A stretch of 64,000 bases of DNA. It comes from Centipeda periodontii DSM 2778 (lineage in GTDB: Bacteria > Bacillota > Negativicutes > Selenomonadales > Selenomonadaceae). Position 1 is the stretch's first letter. The number at the start of each line of letters is the position of its first letter. Below, piece by piece: positions 16,801 to 25,447 of the stretch. Both the position numbers and the translations under genes were made by a program. The notes under the pieces are model-generated. The model did no database searches. It was not told where the DNA came from and saw only the letters and a list, made by a program, of their open reading frames with translations. The stretch is taken from NCBI RefSeq assembly GCF_000213975.1, contig NZ_GL892076.1, forward strand, positions 805,092-869,091, given 5' to 3'.

Positions 16801-17643
16801 TCAAGCCCCGACTGCTTCGCCGACCTCGTGCGCATCTCGGGCTTTTCCCACGGCACGAACGTCTGGCTCGGCAACGCGCAGGATCTCATCAAGGCGGGCA
16901 CGAGCACGCTGAAGGATGCGATCTCCGCGCGTGACGACATCATGAACTACCTCATGCTAAACGGCATCGAGCCGCTCCTCTCGTTCAAGACGATGGAGAA
17001 CGTGCGCAAGGGCAAGGGCATCGCCGCCGACGTCGTTGAAAAGCTGCGTGCGGGCGGGATTCCCGAGTGGTACATCGACTCCTGCCAAAAGATCAAATAT
17101 CTCTTCCCACGCGCGCACGCGACCGCCTACGTCATGATGGGCTATCGCATCGCATTCTGCAAGGTGCACTATCCGCTCGCGTACTATGCCGCATACTTTT
17201 CCATCCGTGCCGATGAATTTGACGCAAATATTATTTCAAAGGGAAAGACGGCGGTCAAGGCAGCGATCGACGCACTGAACGCAGAGGCGCGCGAGCATCG
17301 CGGCAAGCTCGACAACAAGAAGCAGGACATCCTTATCGTGTTACAGTTAGCTTGGGAGATGTACCTGCGCGGCTTCTCCTGCGAGCCCGTCGACCTCTAT
17401 GCGTCCGACGCGGAGAAATTCATCCTGCACGAGAACTCGCTCCTCCCGCCATTTACCGCGCTCCCCGGCATGGGACAGAAGGCGGCGCAGGCGATCGTCG
17501 AGGCGAGGAAGGATGGACGCTTCATCTCCATCGAGGATCTCGCTACCCGCGCCCACGTCCCTGCGCCCGCCATCGAACTCCTGCGCGCGCATGGATGCCT
17601 CAACGGTATGATGGAGAGCAATCAGGTCGAGCTTTTTGCGTAG
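13876..17643 (+). CDS. polC: PolC-type DNA polymerase III alpha subunit lacking the embedded exonuclease
   Basis: A 1255-residue replicative polymerase. An N-terminal domain (1-200) is followed by an OB fold (about 213-330), a PHP domain opening with ELHAHTKMSALD (about 341) and AITDHGVVQA, then the polymerase core: GSRGSVGSSFVATMIG (about 695), a four-cysteine zinc site (CRHC near 725, CPVC near 749) and the acidic motif PDIDLNFSGDY (about 778). A helix-hairpin-helix LPGMGQKAAQAIV lies near 1198. In Bacillus-type PolC (about 1437 residues) a DnaQ-like exonuclease interrupts the PHP domain. Here the chain passes directly from EGYLLDKPDD to TRAYHIIFLAKN, and the length difference of about 180 matches the missing domain. 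Confidence 0.95.
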   Translation: MNKIYRILPSAEDMLLRLLRGLVLSDEERTLLCACALRHVEVSTEENTWELVIGTPAVLDEELTEAIAQQVATNYGLAGAYVQQNVVALKGAVAPLWERVVREAAGGDAVLFHTLRQADYEVDGNVIRLSAPGTFGAELFAQSAVAKRIEAAVRTNVGCACRVVCMASELEELCADEWTPPVMTAPVKKEPAAAAPTRLAKGAKPKDLPANVIFGRGVAGEARELGMIEDEIKSIVLEGEVFAPQANKLKSGAYILLLKFADKTNGIACKKFFAVRGKTTQEDIDAEVERILKAIGKTCSVRIQGKIEYDKFISDYVLFIDSMERRTVPQREDTAEVKRVELHAHTKMSALDAVVPPKVLVETAARWGWPAVAITDHGVVQAFPEAMNTARALKKKGTDIKIIYGMEGYLLDKPDDTRAYHIIFLAKNKTGLYHLYKLVSLSHIRYFRGTKKRGRPCVPRAILEQYREGIIVGSACEAGELIRGIVAGRTDEELEEMAKFYDFLEIQPIHNNDFLKIDDRYPIHTDEDLRDINRKVDALARKLDKMLIATCDVHFLNPEDAIYRAMLQKANGYRDADRQPPLYLRTTDEMLAEFDYLGAERAYECVVTNPRKIAEEVEHFLPIPDELYAPTVPGADREIQEMSYARARKLYGENLPKVVSDRLELELKPILRHGFSALYIIAQRLVKRSNDDGYLVGSRGSVGSSFVATMIGVTEVNPLPPHYRCRHCQYNKFIEDGSVGSGFDLPSMDCPVCGTPLTKDGHNIPFAVFLGFDGDKVPDIDLNFSGDYQPTAHKYTEVLFGKMNVFRAGTISGLQDKNAYGYAMHYYEDMGETKGRAYIEHMMRGCMGVKATTGQHAGGIMVVPRDMDVHYFTPIQRPANNMESDTLTTHFDYHSISERLVKLDILGHDDPTVIKMLEELTHRDPETIPFDDPATMSIFTSTEALGISPEELGANMGTYGIPEFRTSFTQKMIDDSSPDCFADLVRISGFSHGTNVWLGNAQDLIKAGTSTLKDAISARDDIMNYLMLNGIEPLLSFKTMENVRKGKGIAADVVEKLRAGGIPEWYIDSCQKIKYLFPRAHATAYVMMGYRIAFCKVHYPLAYYAAYFSIRADEFDANIISKGKTAVKAAIDALNAEAREHRGKLDNKKQDILIVLQLAWEMYLRGFSCEPVDLYASDAEKFILHENSLLPPFTALPGMGQKAAQAIVEARKDGRFISIEDLATRAHVPAPAIELLRAHGCLNGMMESNQVELFA

Positions 17644-17660
17644 GAATGAGCATAACAATA

Positions 17661-17706
17661 GGACTGCCGTATGAAATCCCTGTGATTTCATACGGCAGTC
17701 CTGTTT
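17661..17706 (+). terminator. Terminator after polC
   Basis: GGACTGCCGTATGAAATC pairs perfectly with GATTTCATACGGCAGTCC (18 bp, 5-nt loop), followed by TGTTTTG. Confidence 0.85.
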
Positions 17707-17714
17707 TGTAATCT

Positions 17715-17763
17715 AAGGAATCACTGATAAATTCAGCGCCTCCATTTTATCAGTGATTTCCTA
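17715..17763. mobile_element. Internally deleted MITE, copy B
   Basis: AAGGAATCACTGATAAATTC at the left and TTTTATCAGTGATTTCCT at the right are joined by only about 12 bp, so the element can fold into one hairpin. Confidence 0.7.
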
Positions 17764-17773
17764 AGAACGCTTC

Positions 17774-18091
17774 TTACGATGCTTTTTTCATATTTGTTTT
17801 TCGCTCATGCTCTGATAGAGCCTCAAAATCGGCAGCCGTTAGAGGAATCTCTGTGCCTCTTTCCCAGAGTTCTCCTTCTGAGCAGTCGAGTTCCTCCGTC
17901 CATGAGATGCCATAGCCGCCGGGTTCGACACTGACCATTTGGAATATCGCAGGATCACGCAGCAACTCGAATTCGGGACATTCGGCGATGAAATCCGCGA
18001 CATCAAATAGTTTGCTCACGTCATTTTCGAAGAAAACAAGAAGACGCAGGTTTGCGAGAGGGATGACCTTTGTGACTTTAATTGACAGCAT
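17774..18091 (-). CDS. DUF2442-family protein
   Basis: A 105-residue protein. ATG 18091 is preferred over ATGs at 18100 and 18097 because AAGGAG sits 9 bp upstream of it. The pattern KVTKVIPLANLRLLVFFENDVSKLFDVADF and the ISWTEELDCSEGELWERG tail match DUF2442, small proteins of the NrtR/HigA-like helix-grip type of unknown function. DUF2442 genes are very often paired with DUF4160, as here (33 bp downstream of it). The arrangement has been viewed as a possible toxin-antitoxin-like module, but no activity is established. Confidence 0.8.
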   Translation of the reverse strand: MLSIKVTKVIPLANLRLLVFFENDVSKLFDVADFIAECPEFELLRDPAIFQMVSVEPGGYGISWTEELDCSEGELWERGTEIPLTAADFEALSEHERKTNMKKAS

Positions 18092-18124
18092 GGGCATCAT
18101 CTCCTTTTATCATAGGACTGGAAA

Positions 18125-18376
18125 CTATTTCAGTGGAGGAAGTTTTTTCAGTTGTTTTGTGTCCCACATTTTTTGAAGCTCCTCGGACAATGGCTTGCCC
18201 CACTCCTGAACCAGTTTGACTGCTGTTGCAGGAAGATCCCCCTCGATCATCTGCATATCTTTGATGGAGAACAGCCCGTTGTGCTCGCCGTAGATCGCGT
18301 GAATGTGAGGTGGATTGTGTTCGTTCCGAAAGAAAATCTTAATGATAATTCCATAGAACCTTGTAATTTCCGGCAT
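18125..18376 (-). CDS. DUF4160-family protein
   Basis: An 83-residue protein starting at ATG 18376 behind GGAGGTGAC. The diagnostic segment is RFYGIIIKIFFRNEHNPPHIHAIYGE (positions 5-30), with the conserved NPPHIH histidines and the following YGEHNGLFSI. The function is unknown. It precedes a DUF2442 gene on the same strand, forming the common two-gene module, and sits next to MITE copies. Confidence 0.85.
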   Translation of the reverse strand: MPEITRFYGIIIKIFFRNEHNPPHIHAIYGEHNGLFSIKDMQMIEGDLPATAVKLVQEWGKPLSEELQKMWDTKQLKKLPPLK

Positions 18377-18697
18377 TTATGTCACCTCCACTATATGTAT
18401 TTTATCAGACAGTGCTAAGTATGACAATCGTTATATGACACGTTGTTTTCCCCAATCGGGATATTTCAACTCTTTTCCATCAAAATGATTGACAAAACAG
18501 CATGAAAGGTCATCAATAGAATTGCTGATAAAATGAAGCCCCTCAGATTGGCGTAGATTTTTTCGTCCGATTGAGGCACAGCAAACTGGACGCAGAGTAG
18601 TGCTCTGTAGAGGATTTGCCGACGAAGTGCGGGCAAAAAAGATGCGCCAAGATGATGGGACTGAATTTATCAGTGCTTCCTATAACAAATAATTTAT
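18377..18697. other. Gap between the DUF4160 gene and the envelope operon
   Basis: The first 140 bp hold the presumed DUF4160 promoter and nothing else recognisable. A full MITE copy fills 18519-18681. The envelope-operon promoter begins 16 bp after it. Confidence 0.5.
18519..18681. mobile_element. MITE-like element, copy C
   Basis: The ends are AGAATTGCTGATAAAATGAAG and TTTATCAGTGCTTCCT; its interior (GGCGTAGATTTTTTCGTCCG, GATTTGCCGACGAAGTGCGG) is nearly identical to the copies at 4019 and 47534. The left end is more diverged than the right. Confidence 0.75.
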
Positions 18698-18726
18698 TTG
18701 AAAAAAAAGAGGAGAACTGATACAAT
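18698..18726 (+). promoter_or_regulatory. Promoter of the tolC-tamB envelope operon
   Basis: TTGAAA (18698-18703), 17-bp spacer, TACAAT (18721-18726), leaving a leader of about 100 nt before tolC. A MITE lies directly upstream of the -35 box. Confidence 0.65.
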
Positions 18727-18830
18727 GAGAGGACCTGTCAATACAAATTCATGGCATTGATCGCGGCAAGCACGGATAAGCTCAGTTGCGCTATCGTGGC
18801 GTATTTTCCGCGTTCGAGGAGGAAATGGTT

Positions 18831-20345
18831 TTGAAGAATAGGGGACGTTGTGCCAAACGCCTTGTACGGGCGTTGGCTTTTACTGCTACAATCGGACTTT
18901 TTGCGGGAACAGTGTCGGCAGAGACGATGCAGGTGGATCTGATGCGTTCGGTGCAGATGGCACTTGAGAACAACCGCACGATTAAGCAATCATTGACGGA
19001 TGTGGATGCGGCACACGCCTCACTCGCGCAGGCAAACCGTTCGATGGGACCGACGCTGACGTGGTCGGCAACGGCGAACCGCGTTGGCGGCAAGGCATAT
19101 GAGGGGTCCGGCGTCAAGTACAACTACGGCAATACGGGCACGATTTCGATGCCCGTCTATAATGCTGCGCTGAATGCACGGCGGAAGGCGGCGCGCTATG
19201 GACTGAATGCGGCGGACTTTGCGCTCGAGCAGACGAAGCAATCGATCCGCCTGACGGCGACGATGGACTATTTCAATATTCTGCAGGCACGCAATCTGGT
19301 GAAGGTACGCGAGGATACAGTGGCGACGCTACAGACCCATCTCGCGGATGTGAACGCACAGTTCAGCGTTGGTACGGTGGCGCGTGCGGATGTGCTCGCC
19401 TCGGAGGTGGAGCTTGCGAACGCACAGCAGAATCTGACGACGGCGCGGAACAACTATGAGGTCGCAGTGGCAACGCTGAACAATGTGATCGGCGTGCCGA
19501 CGGATACGATGCTCACGATCAACGATGAGCTGCGCTATACGGGCTACGAGCTCTCGCTCGATGACTGTACGGACTATGGGCTCCTCTACCGCGCGGATGG
19601 TGCGGCGGCGGTCTATGCCGTAAAGCAGGCGGAGGAGAGCGTGCGTACGGCAAAGGCGGGCGATCATCCGACCGTGAATGCGGCGGCGACGCGCTCGATT
19701 GCGGGCGAGCATCCTTTTGGGAGTGACCACGCGAGTAGCGATACATGGGCAGTAGGCGTCAGTGCCTCGTGGAACATCTTCGATAACGGTGTGACGGCGG
19801 CGCAGGTCGATGCGGCAAAGGCGACGCTCCGCAAGGCGGAGGAAGCCCTCGCGGCAGCGGACGAGAAGATCCGCCTTGATGTGCGCACCGCATATCTGAA
19901 TCTGCGTGCGGCAGAGCAAAATATCAAGACGACGGAAACGGCGGTCAAGCAGGCGGAAGAGGACTATCATATTGCCCGCGTTCGCTACAATGCGGGCGTC
20001 GGGACGAATCTCGAAGTGATGCGCGCGTCGGATAATCTGACGACGGCACGTATGAACTATTCGACGGCTCTTTATACCTACAACACAGGCAAGGCGAGTC
20101 TCGACAACGCAATGGGTGTACCGGTTGATCTCGATGCTGTGCGCTATCGCGCAGCCGAGGAGGAGGGTAAACGTGCCCCCGATGCACGTGCCGCGGCCCA
20201 GCTGCACGATGATGCTCTCTTTGAGACGCCGAAGGAGGCAGAGGTGCGCTCTGTTCCTGTGCGCGCACCGATGGAGGCCGCGATGGCTGCGGCAGCGCGC
20301 GTGCAGGCGGCAAACGCTTCCTACGAAGCCGAGATGAACAAATAA
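18831..20345 (+). CDS. TolC-family outer-membrane efflux/secretion channel protein
   Basis: A roughly 504-residue protein. TTG 18831 is preferred because GAGGAGG lies 8 bp upstream; ATG 18825 is only 2-3 bp from that site. A signal peptide ends near VSA-ETMQ. Two OEP repeats follow: VQMALENNRTIKQSLTDVDA with ARNLVKVREDTVATLQTHL, and the second starting near TAYLNLRAAEQNIKTTE, with the typical VGTVARADVLASEVELANAQ turn. The trimer forms an outer-membrane barrel plus a periplasmic alpha-helical tunnel. It is first in the envelope gene block, 9 bp before tamB. It could also serve the efflux adaptor at the left edge. Confidence 0.9.
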   Translation: MKNRGRCAKRLVRALAFTATIGLFAGTVSAETMQVDLMRSVQMALENNRTIKQSLTDVDAAHASLAQANRSMGPTLTWSATANRVGGKAYEGSGVKYNYGNTGTISMPVYNAALNARRKAARYGLNAADFALEQTKQSIRLTATMDYFNILQARNLVKVREDTVATLQTHLADVNAQFSVGTVARADVLASEVELANAQQNLTTARNNYEVAVATLNNVIGVPTDTMLTINDELRYTGYELSLDDCTDYGLLYRADGAAAVYAVKQAEESVRTAKAGDHPTVNAAATRSIAGEHPFGSDHASSDTWAVGVSASWNIFDNGVTAAQVDAAKATLRKAEEALAAADEKIRLDVRTAYLNLRAAEQNIKTTETAVKQAEEDYHIARVRYNAGVGTNLEVMRASDNLTTARMNYSTALYTYNTGKASLDNAMGVPVDLDAVRYRAAEEEGKRAPDARAAAQLHDDALFETPKEAEVRSVPVRAPMEAAMAAAARVQAANASYEAEMNK

Positions 20346-20354
20346 GAGGTTTTT

Positions 20355-23300
20355 ATGAGACGGAGAGCGTATGTCGGGATTGCGGCGTTGGTTGCAGTCA
20401 TCCTCTGCGCGGCGGTCCTCATTCATATTGTGCGCGCTCAGACCTTCATGACCGAGGTTGGCCGGATGGCAGAGAGTCTCATGGCGCAGAAGCTGGGGAC
20501 GACTGTGCACATCGGTTCGGTGGAGATCCGTTCTCTGCATGAACTGAAACTTGACGATATTGTAATCTATGATAAGCAGGCGGAGGCTGTGCTCCGTGCC
20601 GATGAGGCACGGGTAACGCTTCGTCTGCTTTCTTTGCTTTTAACGCCGGAAACCTCGATTAATGAAATTTCACTTACGGGTGCACATGCGCATATTGTGC
20701 GGCGTGCGGACGGTTCATGGAACTACGGGGATATTGGCGCAGATGATACGACGCCGAGTACGTTCGAGGGGCGTTTTCGTCTCGCCGATGCGACGGCGAC
20801 GATCGATAGCGATGGCATACGGTATGAACTGGACGGGATTACGGGAACGGTCAATGTGGATCGCAGTGATGTATCCTATGATCTCACAGGTGCACTTATG
20901 GACGTTCCCCTGTGTGTGCGCGGCACCTATGTCGGAGGGACGCAGGAGCTCTATTTGTCGTCCAATGCTGCGGAAATGACTCCGCTTTTAGAACTACTCC
21001 CAGAGGGAACCCTGTCGGAGGATGTGCACATTCATCGCGTCCGAGCGGATCATGTGGGGATGCATCTGCGCCGTGTCGATGGTGTGCTTACGCTCGATGG
21101 ACGTGCAGATGGTGTAAGCGGCACGGCAGAGCTCTACGGCACGGAGACACAGGTGACAAGCACCGCGCTCACGTTCGACGAACGCGCACTCTTTCTCGCG
21201 GCAACGGCGGAGGCAGAGGGGCAGACGGCACGTGTTGACGGGACAATCCGTTTCGATACGGATGCGCCCTATCTCGACCTTACGGTGCGTGCGAAGGATT
21301 TCGCTGTCGACCGCATTTTAACGGACAGCCCCTACGCGGGTGCCGTGACGGCAGAGATCCGCGTGACGGGAACGCTCGTTGCGCTCATGGCGACGGGACA
21401 CCTTACGGCCGCAGAGGGGGCTGTGAATGATGTGTCCTTCCAAAATGCGGCGGCAGATGTTTCGTATGCGGACGGCGCGATTTCATTTCAGAACCTGACG
21501 GGGGAACTTTTTGGCGGTACGCTTTCGGGTGCGGGCATTTTCAATACGGAAAGCAAATCCTATACGGCACATCTTACCGCCGACGGCATTGCGCTTGCGG
21601 GGCTGCGCGCGGCAGATATGCCCCTGCCGGATGGTGTGGACGGCAGCCTGCACGCCGACCTCGGCATCAGCGGGCAGGGGGCGGAGAAGTCTGCTCTTAC
21701 GGTCTACGGCAGTGCGGAGGTGACGGACGGTTCCTACCGCAATATTCCCGTGGAGCGTGCGAGCGCGTCCTTTATGCTGCGTGAAAATGATGTGACGATT
21801 GACTTTCTCAGCTTGAACCTCGCGAATGATTCGGATCTTGGCGTCGAGGGGCACATCATCGGCGGTTCCGCGCTCGATCTGCACCTTTATGGCGGGCATG
21901 TTGACCTCTCGCTGCTGAACGCGCTGGATGATCGCCTGAGCTTTTCGGGACTGGCGGATTTCAGCGGCGAAGTGCATGGAGATATCCATGACCCCTATGT
22001 GGAACTGAGCGTTTCGGCGACGAACGGTGATCTCATGTATCAGCCGTTTGACAGCCTGCTCTTCCGCGCGGACGGTTCGCTCTCTGGAGTCGGCATCTAT
22101 GATTTCTCAATGGAGCGCGGCGGACGTGAGGTCTGGCTCGTGAATGGAACGATCGGCTTCACGGGGGAGCGGCGTATCGATCTGCAGATCGATACGATGG
22201 GCGCACGCATGGAGGATGTGGCGGCGCTTGTCGCGCCCGATCAGCCGATCACGGGCAACATTGACAACATCATCAAGTTCACGGGAACACTCGACAATCC
22301 CCACGCGGTCGGCTATGTGCACTTTTATCGCGGCAGCTACGCAGGGGCTATTCTCTCGGGTATGGACGGCGACTACTTCCTCGATGGCGGCATCATCCGC
22401 GTGCAGGTGTTCCACATCTATTCGCCGATGGTGGATATGGTGCTGAACGGCACAATCAATACACAGGGGCTGCTCGATTTCGACGCCGAGGTGCGTGATC
22501 TCGACATGAAGCGCTTCGAGCACAAGCTGCCCTACGAGGTCTCGGGACATGGTGTCTTTAACGGCAAGGTCGGGGGCACCATTTCTCATCCGATTTTCCG
22601 CGGGGAACTGAAGGCGGATACGATTACGATGAACGGCGTGGAACTCACGGAGATCCGCAGTTTCGCCCACTATGAAAACGGGATCATCGAGCTTGAGAAT
22701 ACGGGATTCCGTCAGGGGACGGACGGCTCTGTGACGGCGCGTCTGCACTATGATACCGAGACGCGGGCGCTGCGCGGCACAATGGACATCACGCAGATGG
22801 ATGTGGGGGCGCTCCTTGCACTTGCGAACCAAAAAGAGGACCGCGTTGCCGGAAAGATCACGAGCAAGGTGCAGCTCGGCGGCTCTCTCGACAACCCGTC
22901 CGTTGCGCTGACGGGTGAGATCGCGGAGGGCACGCTTGCCTCCTATCCGATCAGCAATGTCAAAATTGATGTGGCGCTTGCGGATCGCGTGCTGACCGTG
23001 CGTACCCTTGCGGGGAAACAGGGATCGGGCGCATTCACCGTGTCCGGTACAATGGACTTCAATGGCATGGCGAATGTGGAGATTGCGGCGTCGGATATTG
23101 CGATCGGTCTCTTTACGCGTTTTGCGAATGTCACGGAAGAGGTGACGGGGACGGCAACGCTGACGGCGCATATTGGCGGTTATACGCAGAACCCGGAGGC
23201 AGACCTGCATCTCGTGGCGAAGGATGGCGGTATGCACGGCAACTCCTTCGATGAAATGCTGGTTGAGGCGCAGCTGCGCAATTCGGTCATTCATCTGAAA

Positions 23301-24686
23301 CAGTTCATCGTGACGAAGTATGTTGATGGGACGCGGTATATGGCGAGTGCCCACGGGACGCTCCCGCTGCGTGCGCTTACGGCGAAGCGCAGTGAGAACC
23401 TGAGTGCTTATGAGGAGATTGATCTGACGATTGCCCTCGACAACGCCGATCTCTCGCTGCTGCCGGTCTTTTCCAATCATGTGGAGTGGGCGATGGGGCC
23501 CACGGAGGGCACGCTGAAACTCCACGGGACGCTCGCAGCGCCGCGCCTTGATGGAACGGTGCGTGTCACGGGCGGTGCGCTGAAGGTCAAGTACCTTGAA
23601 AATCCGGTGACGGATATGGAGCTTCGGATCGATGCGCTCGGGGACCGCGTTGTCGTACGCTCCTGCACGGGGCACATGGGTGCCGGCACCTACATGATGA
23701 CGGGGCATATGGATCTCAGCGGCATGGAGCTGACAGAGTATGACTTTACCCTTGTGATGAATGAGCTGGCAATCAAGACCTCCTTCTTTGACGGGCCTTT
23801 GAGCGGGTCGCTGCATCTTACGGAGGATGAGTACTGGGGCGAGAAGCTGCCAAAACTCTCGGGGACGATCGATATTGATCGCGCGCTCGTCTCCATTCCG
23901 TCGATTCCGGAGACGAGTGAGGAGCTTCCGCACATCATTCTGGATGTGGGGGTGACCGTGGCTCGCCATGTCCATTTCTTCAGTCCGAATTTCTATGATA
24001 TACACCCATCGGGCTATGTGCATTTCGGCGGCACGACGCGTCACCCGCACACAACGGGGTCCATCGGCGTGCGGCGCGGTGACACGGTGAGCTATCTCAG
24101 AACGGTGTTCAAGATCCGTGAGGGGACGGCGACGTTCAATCAGCCCGAGTCGTTCCTGCCCGAGATTGCGTTCTATGCCGAGGCACGGCTCACGCATACG
24201 CGCGTCTACCTCGCGGCAAACGGACCGCTCGATCACATGGATTTCCGTCTCTTCTCCAGTCCTGAGATGTCGGAGGAGGAGATCATCCGTATGCTCACGC
24301 TGCGCAACGCCTATCGAAATGGCGAGGGCGGCATCACGGCAGCGGATGTGCTGTCGATCGGTCTTCAGATGAGCATTCTCTCGGAGGTGGAGGACTCGGT
24401 GAAGAACTTCCTCCATCTCGATGTGCTGCGCCTCTCGAGCGGGAGCGGATCGCTCTTTGAAACGAAGGACGATGAGGAGATCAAGAAGAACGAGAATGAA
24501 TACAATATTGAGATTGGAAAGTATTTCGGCGACCGCGTGCTCGTGCGCTATGTTCAGGGGCTTGGTGCGGCGTCGGACAAGCACCGCTACGGCATACAGT
24601 ACGATTTCAATGAGCGTTTTGGCATCTCGTATGACCGCGAGGGCTCCGATCAGCTGATCGGGATAGAGGCAAGAATACGGTTTTAG
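20355..24686 (+). CDS. tamB: TamB/AsmA-like translocation and assembly module protein
   Basis: A 1443-residue protein with one N-terminal transmembrane anchor (about 8-27, VGIAALVAVILCAAVLIHIV). It continues as a very long repetitive beta-strand region (recurring VxGTIxFDxxAPYLDLTVxA-like segments), forming the hydrophobic-groove rod of bridge-like lipid transfer proteins. The C-terminal 350 residues form the TamB domain (DUF490), ending with a porin-like strand pattern FGISYDREGSDQLIGIEARIRF. TamB spans the periplasm and supports phospholipid transport and outer-membrane protein assembly. In diderm Firmicutes it lies near bamA, as here. Confidence 0.9.
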   Translation: MRRRAYVGIAALVAVILCAAVLIHIVRAQTFMTEVGRMAESLMAQKLGTTVHIGSVEIRSLHELKLDDIVIYDKQAEAVLRADEARVTLRLLSLLLTPETSINEISLTGAHAHIVRRADGSWNYGDIGADDTTPSTFEGRFRLADATATIDSDGIRYELDGITGTVNVDRSDVSYDLTGALMDVPLCVRGTYVGGTQELYLSSNAAEMTPLLELLPEGTLSEDVHIHRVRADHVGMHLRRVDGVLTLDGRADGVSGTAELYGTETQVTSTALTFDERALFLAATAEAEGQTARVDGTIRFDTDAPYLDLTVRAKDFAVDRILTDSPYAGAVTAEIRVTGTLVALMATGHLTAAEGAVNDVSFQNAAADVSYADGAISFQNLTGELFGGTLSGAGIFNTESKSYTAHLTADGIALAGLRAADMPLPDGVDGSLHADLGISGQGAEKSALTVYGSAEVTDGSYRNIPVERASASFMLRENDVTIDFLSLNLANDSDLGVEGHIIGGSALDLHLYGGHVDLSLLNALDDRLSFSGLADFSGEVHGDIHDPYVELSVSATNGDLMYQPFDSLLFRADGSLSGVGIYDFSMERGGREVWLVNGTIGFTGERRIDLQIDTMGARMEDVAALVAPDQPITGNIDNIIKFTGTLDNPHAVGYVHFYRGSYAGAILSGMDGDYFLDGGIIRVQVFHIYSPMVDMVLNGTINTQGLLDFDAEVRDLDMKRFEHKLPYEVSGHGVFNGKVGGTISHPIFRGELKADTITMNGVELTEIRSFAHYENGIIELENTGFRQGTDGSVTARLHYDTETRALRGTMDITQMDVGALLALANQKEDRVAGKITSKVQLGGSLDNPSVALTGEIAEGTLASYPISNVKIDVALADRVLTVRTLAGKQGSGAFTVSGTMDFNGMANVEIAASDIAIGLFTRFANVTEEVTGTATLTAHIGGYTQNPEADLHLVAKDGGMHGNSFDEMLVEAQLRNSVIHLKQFIVTKYVDGTRYMASAHGTLPLRALTAKRSENLSAYEEIDLTIALDNADLSLLPVFSNHVEWAMGPTEGTLKLHGTLAAPRLDGTVRVTGGALKVKYLENPVTDMELRIDALGDRVVVRSCTGHMGAGTYMMTGHMDLSGMELTEYDFTLVMNELAIKTSFFDGPLSGSLHLTEDEYWGEKLPKLSGTIDIDRALVSIPSIPETSEELPHIILDVGVTVARHVHFFSPNFYDIHPSGYVHFGGTTRHPHTTGSIGVRRGDTVSYLRTVFKIREGTATFNQPESFLPEIAFYAEARLTHTRVYLAANGPLDHMDFRLFSSPEMSEEEIIRMLTLRNAYRNGEGGITAADVLSIGLQMSILSEVEDSVKNFLHLDVLRLSSGSGSLFETKDDEEIKKNENEYNIEIGKYFGDRVLVRYVQGLGAASDKHRYGIQYDFNERFGISYDREGSDQLIGIEARIRF

Positions 24687-24709
24687 ACATCATCGAAGGA
24701 GGTGTGCCC

Positions 24710-25336
24710 GTGTTTTCGGACTATGTAAAAAAACTTTCCGCTGTGCAGAAACTCACGCCGGAGGAGGAGCGGGAACTCTGGCGCGCCTATAAGGAATGCG
24801 GTGATGAGGGTGCGCGGCAGCGGATCATCGAGTCCTATCAGCCGCTGGTCTTTCGTGAGGTCATGCCTTACCGAACACTGACTGCCGTGATGGATGCGGT
24901 GCAGGAGGGGACGATCGGTCTGATCGAGGCGGTAGAGCGCTATGATCCCAAGCGCGGCGTGGCATTTAGCCTATATGCTGTGCACCGTGTACGCGGGCGC
25001 ATTCTGGATTTTCTGCGTCGTGAGGGACAGGTTGATCTGCCTTGTCTTGAGGAAGAAACGGAGATGTGTGAGACGGCAAAGGAACTGCTTGTCGATGAGC
25101 GTCCCTCGGTGGCAGAACTTGCGGAGCACCATGCCCTCGTTGGTGTTTTGGGCGCTGCAATGGCACGCCTGCCCGCGCGGGAACGCATTGTACTCGAGGG
25201 CGTGACGATCGGCGGAACGCGTGCGCAGACGATGGCGGAGTCGCTTGGTGTGACACCGGCACAGATCTATCGCCTGCAAAAAAATGGGATTCGCCGCGTA
25301 CGCGGTATGCTTTCGCGTTTTATGCAGCATTGGTAG
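24710..25336 (+). CDS. Sigma-70 family RNA polymerase sigma factor
   Basis: A 208-residue protein starting at GTG 24710, 7 bp after AAGGAGG. Region 2 is visible as VFREVMPYRTLTAVMDAVQEGTIGLIEAVERYDPKRGVAFSLYAVHRVRGRILDFLRRE (positions 46-104), containing the core-binding and -10 recognition helices. Region 4 lies near ARERIVLEGVTIGGTRAQTMAESLGVTPAQIYRLQ, with a helix-turn-helix. Region 1.1 is absent. It resembles SigF/SigB/WhiG-size alternative sigma factors rather than ECF. No anti-sigma gene is recognised next to it, and its position inside an envelope gene block suggests envelope-linked regulation, which is inference. Confidence 0.85.
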   Translation: MFSDYVKKLSAVQKLTPEEERELWRAYKECGDEGARQRIIESYQPLVFREVMPYRTLTAVMDAVQEGTIGLIEAVERYDPKRGVAFSLYAVHRVRGRILDFLRREGQVDLPCLEEETEMCETAKELLVDERPSVAELAEHHALVGVLGAAMARLPARERIVLEGVTIGGTRAQTMAESLGVTPAQIYRLQKNGIRRVRGMLSRFMQHW

Positions 25337-25344
25337 TGTGATGA

Positions 25345-25376
25345 CTTAAGGAAACTTTTATCAGCGATTCCTTAAG
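25345..25376. mobile_element. MITE remnant, copy E
   Basis: CTTAAGGAA and TTCCTTAAG form a perfect 9-bp inverted repeat around ACTTTTATCAGCGA. The right half matches the family end TTTATCAGTGATTCCT. It lies 9 bp past the sigma-factor stop. Confidence 0.55.
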
Positions 25377-25398
25377 ACCACGTTTTAACTTTAGCTTC

Positions 25399-25428
25399 TT
25401 GAATCCATACCATGGACTGTAGTATAAT
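25399..25428 (+). promoter_or_regulatory. Predicted promoter for the gene at 25448
   Basis: TTGAAT (25399-25404), 18-bp spacer, TATAAT (25423-25428). It suggests that transcription restarts after the MITE remnant. Confidence 0.55.
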
Positions 25429-25447
25429 CTCGAAAGGAGGCAGGGCG

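Noticed and set aside
22107-24584. Very long open frame (825 codons) on the minus strand opposite tamB
   Set aside because: It is an antisense shadow produced by the high GC and codon pattern of tamB. It has no ribosome binding site and its product is rich in Arg/His with no domains.
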